Shown here: in pieces, positions 32,181 through 38,291 of the stretch
How positions within the stretch are numbered: the stretch's first letter is position 1
Layout of the letters: each line of letters opens with the position of its first letter
Source: an uncultured Collinsella sp.
Lineage (GTDB): Bacteria > Actinomycetota > Coriobacteriia > Coriobacteriales > Coriobacteriaceae
Assembly (NCBI GenBank): GCA_900757495.1
Contig: CAAENX010000028.1
Span: 1 to 38,291 of the forward strand
Length of the DNA: 38,291 nucleotides
Reading direction: 5' to 3'
Program-made: the position numbers and the translations under genes
Notes under the pieces: generated by a model
The model's database searches: none
Told to the model about the DNA's origin: nothing
The model's input: the letters and a program-made list of their open reading frames with translations, nothing else

Positions 32181-32444
32181 ATGGTTTCTGAGAAGGCAAC
32201 CCTCGTCAATCCGCAGGGTCTTCACATGCGTCCGGCTGGCCTCTTCGCCTCCACCATGGGCAAGTACGCCTGCGACGTGACGGTCGTCACCCCCGAGAAG
32301 GAGGTCAACGGCAAGTCCCCGATGGCCCTCATGGCTGCTGGTATCCCCTGCGGTACCGAGGTCGAGGTCAAGTGCGACGGCGCCGATGAGGCCGAGGCTC
32401 TGGCTGCTGCCATCGAGCTCATCAAGAGCGGTCTTGGCGAGTAG
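32181..32444 (+). CDS. ptsH: Phosphocarrier protein HPr
   Basis: Carries phosphate from enzyme I to PTS permeases. The 87-residue protein has the active His15 (GLHMRPAG) and the regulatory Ser46 (NGKSPMALM), so control by an HPr kinase is possible. Start follows AAAAGGAG. A TATAAA -10-like box lies at 32111-32116 but without a good -35. The gap to ptsI contains a terminator-like hairpin. Confidence 0.96.
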   Translation: MVSEKATLVNPQGLHMRPAGLFASTMGKYACDVTVVTPEKEVNGKSPMALMAAGIPCGTEVEVKCDGADEAEALAAAIELIKSGLGE

Positions 32445-32489
32445 AACTCAAACGGGTCGCATGTTGAACAATTAAGTTCATACTTGGGG

Positions 32490-32526
32490 GCGCAGTGACC
32501 TGTATCAAGGTAGCTGCGCTCTTTTG
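32490..32526 (+). terminator. Terminator-like hairpin between ptsH and ptsI
   Basis: GCGCAG pairs with CTGCGC, with inner ACCT/AGGT and a small loop, followed by TCTTTTG. Partial stopping here would give more HPr than enzyme I. Confidence 0.6.
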
Positions 32527-32577
32527 TCATGGATATGGCAAAACGCTTTATCACATGGCACGGAGAGAGGAATGGGA

Positions 32578-34281
32578 ATGTATCAGGGAGTCAACGCATC
32601 CGAGGGCATCGGAATCGGCACCGTTATGGTCGCCGTCGATCCCGACTTGACGTTTGAACCGCACGAGGTCGCTGATTCGGCAGCAGAGAAGGAGCGCTAT
32701 CAGACCGCTCTTTCGGTCTTCTGCGAGAAGACCCAGGCTCAGGCCGACCACATGAAGGAGACGGTGGGCGAGGCCGAGGCCGAGATCATGAGCGGACACA
32801 TCGTCCTGGCTCAGGACCCGGGCATGACTGACGCCATCAACGCCGCCATTGACGGCGGCACCTGCGCCGAGCAGGCGCTCATGGACACCTCGACCATGTT
32901 TGAGAACATGTTCCTGTCCATGGACGACGAGATGTTCCGTCTGCGCGCGGCCGACATCGCCGACATCCGCACCGGTATTCTGGCCGAGCTGCTGGGCAAG
33001 GAGGTCGTCGACCTCTCCGTCCTGCCCGAGAACACCGTCGTTGTCGTGCACGACCTCACGCCGTCCATGACCGCTACGATCGATAAGGCCCACGTTGCCG
33101 GTATCGTCACCGAGACCGGTGGCCGCACGTCGCACTCCGCAATCATCGCGCGCGCCCTTGAGATCCCGGCTGTCCTTTCGGTTGCCAACAGCTGCACCGC
33201 GCTTCGCAACGGCATGACCGTTGTCGTCGACGGTGGCAAGGGTGTCGTCGAGGCCGATCCCGACGAGGAGACCCTCGCCGCGTATACCGCCAAGGCCGAG
33301 GCTTTCGCTGCCGAGAAGGCGGCTCTCGAGGCCTTCCGCGGCAAGCCTTCTGTGACTGCCGATGGCATCAAGAAGATCATCGCCTGCAACATCGGTAACC
33401 CCGATGACGTGCCCAACGCGCTCGATCACGACGCCGAGGCCATTGGTCTGTTCCGCTCTGAGTTCCTGTTCATGGACTCCGCTGAGCTTCCTTCCGAGGA
33501 GGAGCAGTTCAACGCCTACCGCAAGGTTGCCAGCGCGCTCAAGGGTGCTCCGGTCATCATCCGTACGCTCGATGTGGGCGGCGACAAGGAGATCCCGTAC
33601 CTGCACATGGTCAAGGAAGACAACCCCTTCATGGGCTTCCGCGCCGTGCGTTACTGCCTCGCCAACCCCGACCAGTACAAGGTCCAGCTCCGTGCCCTGC
33701 TGCGCGCCAGCGCCTTTGGTGACGTCAAGATCATGATCCCGCTCGTCACCTGCGTCGAGGAGGTCGTGGCCGTCAAGGAGCTCGTCGAGCAGTGCAAGGC
33801 CGAGCTGACCGAAGAGGGTCGCAAGTTCAACGAGAACATCGAGGTCGGCATCATGGTCGAGACGCCTGCCGCCTCTCTGCTCGCTGACCGTCTTGCCGAG
33901 GTCGCCGACTTCTTCTCCATCGGCACCAACGACCTGATCGGCTACACCATGTGCGCCGACCGTGGCAACGACACCATCTCCAACCTGTACCAGGTGTACT
34001 ATCCCGCCGTGCTTCGCTCGCTCAAGAACATCATCGAGAGCGGCGTGAAGGCCGGCATCATGGTCGGTATGTGCGGCGAGGCCGCTGCCGATCCGCTGCT
34101 TGAGCCGCTGCTGATCAGCTGGGGCCTGGAGGAGTTCTCGATGAGCGCTCCGTCGATCCTGCGCGCCCGCAAGACCATCAGCCAGTGGACCAAGGCCGAG
34201 TGCGACGAGCTCGCCGAGAAGGCTCTCGCCTGCAACACCGCCGCCGAGGTCAAGGCGCTGCTCGAGTCTGCAGCTCGCTAA
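32578..34281 (+). CDS. ptsI: PTS enzyme I (phosphoenolpyruvate-protein phosphotransferase)
   Basis: Transfers phosphate from PEP to HPr. The 567-residue protein has the active His186 in GGRTSHSAIIAR. The PEP-binding domain has DVGGDKEIPYL, the FRSEFLFM block, and Cys499 in GMCGEAA. The length is normal. The ATG at 32578 gives MYQGVNASEGIGIG, the typical start, with GAGAGG seven bases upstream; an ATG at 32572 is too close to that site. It lies with ptsH and the kinases. Confidence 0.96.
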   Translation: MYQGVNASEGIGIGTVMVAVDPDLTFEPHEVADSAAEKERYQTALSVFCEKTQAQADHMKETVGEAEAEIMSGHIVLAQDPGMTDAINAAIDGGTCAEQALMDTSTMFENMFLSMDDEMFRLRAADIADIRTGILAELLGKEVVDLSVLPENTVVVVHDLTPSMTATIDKAHVAGIVTETGGRTSHSAIIARALEIPAVLSVANSCTALRNGMTVVVDGGKGVVEADPDEETLAAYTAKAEAFAAEKAALEAFRGKPSVTADGIKKIIACNIGNPDDVPNALDHDAEAIGLFRSEFLFMDSAELPSEEEQFNAYRKVASALKGAPVIIRTLDVGGDKEIPYLHMVKEDNPFMGFRAVRYCLANPDQYKVQLRALLRASAFGDVKIMIPLVTCVEEVVAVKELVEQCKAELTEEGRKFNENIEVGIMVETPAASLLADRLAEVADFFSIGTNDLIGYTMCADRGNDTISNLYQVYYPAVLRSLKNIIESGVKAGIMVGMCGEAAADPLLEPLLISWGLEEFSMSAPSILRARKTISQWTKAECDELAEKALACNTAAEVKALLESAAR

Positions 34282-34298
34282 TTTGGTATCAGAGGTAA

Positions 34299-34328
34299 CC
34301 GCGTGGTTGGAATGGGCCGGCCACGCGG
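34299..34328 (+). other. Hairpin in the leader between ptsI and the first kinase
   Basis: CCGCGTGG (34299-34306) pairs with CCACGCGG (34321-34328), with no T-run after it. Its role is unknown; it might stabilise the message or affect the following gene. Confidence 0.3.
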
Positions 34329-34355
34329 CCCTCACATATACAGGGGGTACTGTAA

Positions 34356-35288
34356 ATGTTCTACACGCTAACCGCTAACCCGGCTGTCGACATGACGGTT
34401 TCGAGCTCTCCGCTCGAGCCCGACGAGAACGTCCGCACCGGCTCGGCCAGCTACACGGCCAACGGCAAGGGCCTCGACGTGTCCTTCGCCTTTAAGAAGA
34501 TGGGCGTCGACACCGTCGCGCTCGGCTTCTTCGCCGGCTTCACGGGCAAGTTCATCGTCGAGGAGGTCATGAACCTGGGCTGCCTGTGCCGCCCGGTCTG
34601 GACCGACGGCATCACGCGTATCAACACCTACGTCAACGATGGCCAGCACGAGTACGGCATCCTTAACCCCGGCGCCCCGATTACGCCGGAGCACCAGAAG
34701 GAGCTCTACAACATCCTGGACACCGCGGGCGATCTTGAGTGCCTGATCGTCTCCGGCTCCGTGCCTCCCAAAGCTACGCCCGACTTCCTGGCTCAGGTCA
34801 TGGAGCACGCTCAGGCCCGTGGCGCCGACGTCGTCCTGGACCTGTCCTCCGACAAGCTCAAGGAGCTCGCTCACAAGAAGCCGCTGCTCATCAAGCCGAA
34901 CCATCACGAGATGAAGGCTATCTTCGGCGTGCCGGTCGATACCGACGACGAGGTCCGCGTTGCCATGAAGCTCGCCCACGACGCCGGCGTCCAGAACGTG
35001 CTGCTCACCCGTGGTAGCCGCGGCGACGCTTACTTCTCCAACGGCGAGGACATCTGGTACGCCAAGCGTGAGTTCAACATCAAGCTGGTCTCTTCCGTCT
35101 GCGCCGGCGACTGCACCCTCGCTGCATTCCTGCACAAGTGGTACAGGAATCGTGACAACGTCGAGGAGGCCATGAAGCTCGCTATGGCCACCGGCGCCAA
35201 CGTTGCCGAGTCCGTGGGCATTGGCGACTTCGGTCACGTCGATGAGTACAGCAAGCGCGTTGCTGTCCGTAAGCTCGATCGCAAGTAA
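34356..35288 (+). CDS. 1-Phosphofructokinase family (PfkB) sugar kinase, copy 1
   Basis: A 310-residue kinase of the PfkB/ribokinase fold, FruK/tagatose-6-phosphate kinase branch. It begins FYTLTANPAVDMTV and has NGKGLDVSFAFKKMG and the TDGITRIN substrate block. The catalytic Asp252 lies in CAGDCTLAAFL, where most relatives have GAGD, so Gly is replaced by Cys. The start follows GGGGGT. It is paired with a second kinase of the same length 189 bases downstream. Fructose-1-phosphate is the likely substrate given the PTS, but a tagatose or other sugar phosphate is possible. Confidence 0.85.
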   Translation: MFYTLTANPAVDMTVSSSPLEPDENVRTGSASYTANGKGLDVSFAFKKMGVDTVALGFFAGFTGKFIVEEVMNLGCLCRPVWTDGITRINTYVNDGQHEYGILNPGAPITPEHQKELYNILDTAGDLECLIVSGSVPPKATPDFLAQVMEHAQARGADVVLDLSSDKLKELAHKKPLLIKPNHHEMKAIFGVPVDTDDEVRVAMKLAHDAGVQNVLLTRGSRGDAYFSNGEDIWYAKREFNIKLVSSVCAGDCTLAAFLHKWYRNRDNVEEAMKLAMATGANVAESVGIGDFGHVDEYSKRVAVRKLDRK

Positions 35289-35315
35289 GCGAAAAGCGAC
35301 AAATTCGTGCGCATG

Positions 35316-35349
35316 CGGCGTCCCGATTTCGATCGGGGCGCCGTTTTTT
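35316..35349 (+). terminator. Rho-independent terminator after kinase copy 1
   Basis: GGCG and CCCGAT pair with ATCGGG and CGCC across one mismatch, followed by GTTTTTT. Confidence 0.85.
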
Positions 35350-35436
35350 GTGGCGGGGGAGAGACAGGCCGGCGCCGTCATTCACGCGTTACACACCGTT
35401 CGCCGAGTTGCTATAGCCTTTTACGGATGCGTGGAA

Positions 35437-35468
35437 TATACTTTCATTTACACGTTGCTTCGTGAAAG
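35437..35468 (+). promoter_or_regulatory. Candidate promoter and operator of kinase copy 2
   Basis: A TATACT -10-like box at 35437-35442 overlaps CTTTCA (35441-35446), which is inverted as TGAAAG at 35463-35468. The same arms form the palindrome upstream of fruA, which suggests a shared regulator. The -35 is not clear. Confidence 0.35.
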
Positions 35469-35476
35469 GAACATTC

Positions 35477-36409
35477 ATGATTTACACGCTCACTGCAAAT
35501 CCCGCTATCGACTACAACATCGCCTGCGACGGCCTTTCCGCCAACACCGTCACGCGTACCCGTAACGCGGTCTACACCCCCAACGGCAAGGGCCTCAACG
35601 TCTCGTTTACGCTCGACCACTACGGTGTCGACACCACGATCCTGGGCTTCTTTGCCGGCTTCTCGGGCGAGTTCATCGTTAAGGGCGCCGAGGCCCTTGG
35701 CGTGCCCGTCAAGCCCGTGTGGACTGACGGCATCACGCGTGTCAACGTTTTCCTCAACGCCGGTCCCGACACCGAGTACAACATGGTCAATGCCGGTGCC
35801 GCCATCAATGCTGCCAACGAGCAGGAGATGTTTGAGCTTATTGACTCGCTCGACGACATGACCTGCCTGGTTATCAGCGGTTCGCTGCCCCCCAACACCT
35901 CCGAGGGTTTCCTGGCCGAGGTCCTGCGTCGCGTGAAGGCAAAAGGCGCCGAGTTCGTGCTCGACATCTCGAGCCATCAGCTGGCCGACCTCATTGCTAT
36001 GGAGCCGTTGCTCATTAAGCCCAACGATGACGAGCTGCTCGACATCTTTGGCATCAAGGTGAGCGGTGGCGACGACGAGTCCGTCAAGCGCGCGATGGCC
36101 GAACTGCACGCCAAGGGCGCCAAGAATGTGCTGCTGACCCTCGGCGGCGCCGGTGCCTATTTCTCTAACGGCGAGCACATTTGGTTTGCGAACCGCACCT
36201 TTGATGTCAAGCTGCTGTCGACCGTCTGCGCCGGCGACTCCTCGCTCGCTGCCTTCCTGTCCGTGTGGCACGATGCCCCCGAGCGCGTCGAGGACGCCCT
36301 GCGCCTCTCGATGGCCACTGGCGCCAACGTGGTCGAGTGCCCGGGTCTGGGCGATTTTGCCAAGGTGGACGAATACAAGAAGCACATCGAAGTTCGTCAG
36401 GTCTGCTAG
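35477..36409 (+). CDS. 1-Phosphofructokinase family (PfkB) sugar kinase, copy 2
   Basis: A 310-residue paralogue of the preceding kinase. It starts IYTLTANPAIDYNI and shares NGKGLNVSFTLDHYG, TDGITRVN and the catalytic Asp254 of CAGDSSLAAFL. The two proteins differ at many positions, so the duplication is old. Start ATG follows AAAGGAAC; a GTG 15 bases upstream is less likely. It has its own promoter region and terminator, so the two kinases can be expressed separately. One may use fructose-1-phosphate and the other a different hexose phosphate. Confidence 0.85.
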   Translation: MIYTLTANPAIDYNIACDGLSANTVTRTRNAVYTPNGKGLNVSFTLDHYGVDTTILGFFAGFSGEFIVKGAEALGVPVKPVWTDGITRVNVFLNAGPDTEYNMVNAGAAINAANEQEMFELIDSLDDMTCLVISGSLPPNTSEGFLAEVLRRVKAKGAEFVLDISSHQLADLIAMEPLLIKPNDDELLDIFGIKVSGGDDESVKRAMAELHAKGAKNVLLTLGGAGAYFSNGEHIWFANRTFDVKLLSTVCAGDSSLAAFLSVWHDAPERVEDALRLSMATGANVVECPGLGDFAKVDEYKKHIEVRQVC

Positions 36410-36442
36410 TTCCGGCACCTTGCCTGAATAGTTCGATTAATT

Positions 36443-36476
36443 CGCATCCGTCTTAGATCAGGACGGATGCGTTTTT
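36443..36476 (+). terminator. Rho-independent terminator after kinase copy 2
   Basis: CGCATCCGTC (36443-36452) pairs with GACGGATGCG (36462-36471), followed by TTTTTG. Confidence 0.9.
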
Positions 36477-36573
36477 GTTTATGTGACTTGCGTGTGCAGA
36501 AGAGACTGTTTCTTGCTAGACTTCTTGCAGTCGCAATCGATAGCCAATTTGATAGTCGCAGGAGGCCATAGGC

Positions 36574-37968
36574 ATGTGCAATGTTTCGCTCAACGGTACG
36601 CAGCCATCAGATGCCTCCATCCGTGTCCTGCGCGCGCTCGAGGCAGCCGGTCTTGAGGCTTGGTACGTAGGCGGTTGGGTGCGTGATGCCCTGATGGGGC
36701 GTCCCAGCCACGATGTTGACATGTGTTGCAGCGGCCTGTGGCAGGAGTCCAAAGCGGCGCTCGAGGCGGCTGATATTGCCGTGGTTGAGTCGGGCATTAA
36801 ATTTGGCGGCATCACGGCCATTTGCGATGGCGAGCGCATTGAGGTCACCACCTACCGCCTAGACGGCTTTTACACCGATGGTCGCCATCCCCAGAGTGTG
36901 GAGCGCGCGGCGTCGCTTGAGGACGATCTGGCGCGTCGCGACTTTACCGTTAACGCTATGGCCTGGCATCCTGAGCGCGGTCTTGTCGACCGCTACGATG
37001 GCCAGGGCGACCTGAAGCGCAAGCTCATCCGCGCCGTTGGAGATCCCAAGCGTCGTTTTAACGAGGACGCGCTTCGCATGCTGCGCGCGGTGCGTTTTGC
37101 CTGCCGTCTGGACTTTATGATTGAGCCTAAGACCAAACAGGCTCTGGCCGAATGTGCGCCGCTTCTCGATGCCGTGGCGCGCGAGCGCGTGGGCATTGAG
37201 CTTGAGGGCATCCTTTCGACCGGCCACGGGGGAGACGCGATGCTGCGCTACCCCGAGCTTATTTGCGCCGCCGTGCCCGAGCTCGCGCCTGCTCGCGGGT
37301 TTGATCAGCGCAGTGTCTACCATGCCTTTAACGTCTACGAGCATATCGCCCGCGTGCTGACGGTGGCAGGGGAGCTGGCGCTGTGCGATGGTGTCGCGCC
37401 CTCGTCGAGCCTTATGTGGGCGGCGTTTTTGCACGACGTTTCCAAACCCGAGTGCTTTACGGTCGATCATGACGGCAGCGGACACTTCTATGGTCATCCC
37501 GAGCTCGGCGCCAAGAAGACGCGTGTCATCATGGATCGCCTAGCGCTCTCGCACGATTTGGTGCGCGATGTGTGCCTGCTGATCAAATACCATGACAAAC
37601 CGCTGCGCCCCGAGCGCTCCTGCCTTCTCAATATGATGCGCGCGCTTTCGGGCGAGGGTGTCGATACGCCGCGTCTGATGGACGAACTCATGGACCTTAA
37701 GCGTGCCGACACGCTCGGCAAGGCGCCCTCGTGCTTCTATTACGTCGAGACGATCGAGGAGATGCGTACGCTCGCCCACGATCTGCTGCAGGCGGGGGAG
37801 CCCTATACGCTCAAGATGCTTGCCATCAACGGCGGCGACCTGATTCGCGCCGGCGTCAAGCCGGGGCCGGAGCTGGGACAGCTTCTCAACGCCGCCCTCG
37901 ACGCCGCGATCGAGGACAACATCCCCAACAACCGCGAAGCCCTCCTGACTCATCTGCACCTAGGGTAG
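36574..37968 (+). CDS. cca: CCA tRNA nucleotidyltransferase with HD domain
   Basis: Adds or repairs the CCA end of tRNAs. The 464-residue class II enzyme has the GGWVRDALMG motif, the metal Asp47 and Asp49 in SHDVDM and the RRDFTVNAMAW block. The neck region has NEDALRMLRAVRFACRL. A C-terminal HD domain (FLHDVSKP, with KYHDKPLR) is present, as in many Gram-positive and E. coli-type enzymes. Start follows AGGAGG. It lies just before tRNA genes but is a separate unit. Confidence 0.95.
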   Translation: MCNVSLNGTQPSDASIRVLRALEAAGLEAWYVGGWVRDALMGRPSHDVDMCCSGLWQESKAALEAADIAVVESGIKFGGITAICDGERIEVTTYRLDGFYTDGRHPQSVERAASLEDDLARRDFTVNAMAWHPERGLVDRYDGQGDLKRKLIRAVGDPKRRFNEDALRMLRAVRFACRLDFMIEPKTKQALAECAPLLDAVARERVGIELEGILSTGHGGDAMLRYPELICAAVPELAPARGFDQRSVYHAFNVYEHIARVLTVAGELALCDGVAPSSSLMWAAFLHDVSKPECFTVDHDGSGHFYGHPELGAKKTRVIMDRLALSHDLVRDVCLLIKYHDKPLRPERSCLLNMMRALSGEGVDTPRLMDELMDLKRADTLGKAPSCFYYVETIEEMRTLAHDLLQAGEPYTLKMLAINGGDLIRAGVKPGPELGQLLNAALDAAIEDNIPNNREALLTHLHLG

Positions 37969-38057
37969 CTAAAATAGCTCCGTCCCAAATTAACTACCCG
38001 GCTGACCTGCGCTTTCCATAACCTGCCGACAATTTTTCGGCAATTTGGAATTTCTTC

Positions 38058-38086
38058 TTGCGCTTGCGTTTTTTGTCCCGTAATAT
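38058..38086 (+). promoter_or_regulatory. Promoter of the tRNA-Glu genes
   Basis: TTGCGC at 38058-38063 and TAATAT at 38081-38086, with an ideal 17-base spacer, 35 bases before the first tRNA. Confidence 0.75.
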
Positions 38087-38120
38087 ATTTCCTCGCAGCA
38101 CGGCAGTGCAGATGTCATGT

Positions 38121-38197
38121 GGCCCGTTCGTCTAGCGGTTTAGGACGCCGCCCTCTCAAGGCGGAGATCACCAGTTCGAATCTGGTACGGGCTACCA
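38121..38197 (+). tRNA. tRNA-Glu (CTC)
   Basis: The cloverleaf folds fully. The acceptor GGCCCGT pairs with ACGGGCT, with a G-U first pair. The D-arm has GTCTAGCGGTTTAGGAC, the anticodon stem is CCGCC/GGCGG with loop CTCTCAA (anticodon CTC, reading GAG), and the T-arm is ACCAG TTCGAAT CTGGT. The CCA end is encoded at 38195-38197. Confidence 0.95.
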
Positions 38198-38219
38198 CTT
38201 CTTTTCTGCTGAGGCTTAT

Positions 38220-38291
38220 GGCCCGTTCGTCTAGCGGTTTAGGACGCCGCCCTCTCAAGGCGGAGATCACCAGTTCGAATCTGGTACGGGC
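38220..38291 (+). tRNA. tRNA-Glu (CTC), second copy, cut by the window edge
   Basis: Identical to the first tRNA-Glu over all 72 bases seen, including anticodon CTC. The two are separated by 22 bases and probably share the promoter at 38058-38086. The 3' end is beyond the window. Confidence 0.93.

Noticed and set aside
32551..34335. 594-codon open frame on the minus strand
   Set aside because: Antisense shadow of ptsI.
38121..38291. CRISPR-like direct repeat
   Set aside because: The repeated unit is a tRNA gene with a full cloverleaf.

Overview
The window is a chromosomal segment from a high-GC, Gram-positive-type bacterium, most likely a member of the Coriobacteriia close to Collinsella. 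I infer this from the G+C-rich coding, the gene order alaS-ruvX-mltG-yqeG-aroK-aroB-like-pepP-efp-nusB, the T-box in front of ileS, a PTS with HPr carrying both His15 and Ser46, and a sigma-B/F type sigma factor. The genus is an inference from gene content; no search was run. Nearly all of the window is core housekeeping DNA. Unusual material sits mainly at the left edge and in a few intergenic stretches.

Layout. 1-620: an AT-rich truncated gene (peptidase E-like) on the minus strand, then about 500 bases of hairpin-rich DNA with no clear intact gene. 621-1703: a GldA-type dehydrogenase on the minus strand. 1846-4990: an isoleucine T-box leader and ileS. 5210-6822: lspA and a RluA/RluD-type pseudouridine synthase. 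6905-8704: a membrane glycosyltransferase and a small prepilin-peptidase-like protein. 8736-11393: a dGTPase-like HD protein and rarA. 11489-14648: a tight cluster of a DUF948-like protein, a degenerate anti-sigma-like protein, a SigB/SigF-type sigma factor and an AI-2E-family permease. 14655-14894: a small AT-richer membrane protein on the minus strand. 15092-21719: alaS, ruvX, mltG, yqeG, aroK and a full-length AroB homologue that has lost its active site. 21852-28238: pepP, efp, an Asp23/Gls24 protein, nusB, xseB, tlyA, nadK and recN. 28501-36409: a sugar-PTS region with an RpiR-type regulator divergent from a fructose-type IIBCA permease, then ptsH, ptsI and two tandem 1-phosphofructokinase-like kinases. 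36574-37968: cca. 38121-38291: two identical tRNA-Glu(CTC) genes, the second cut by the window edge.

How the genes work together. PtsI and HPr pass phosphate from PEP to the fructose-type permease. The two PfkB kinases would phosphorylate the resulting fructose-1-phosphate or a related sugar phosphate, and the RpiR protein probably senses a sugar phosphate. The ileS leader has a complete transcriptional T-box switch: an ATC specifier, an antiterminator and a competing terminator. The sigma cluster looks like a compact general-stress or envelope-stress module.

The most notable observations are the AroB pseudoenzyme, the anti-sigma protein lacking the ATP-binding residues, a 152-bp cruciform element with 42-bp perfect arms between fruA and ptsH, two other elements with 23-24 bp perfect arms, a small family of hairpins sharing a GGGGRCAGGC core that double as terminators, and the tandem FruK-like paralogues.
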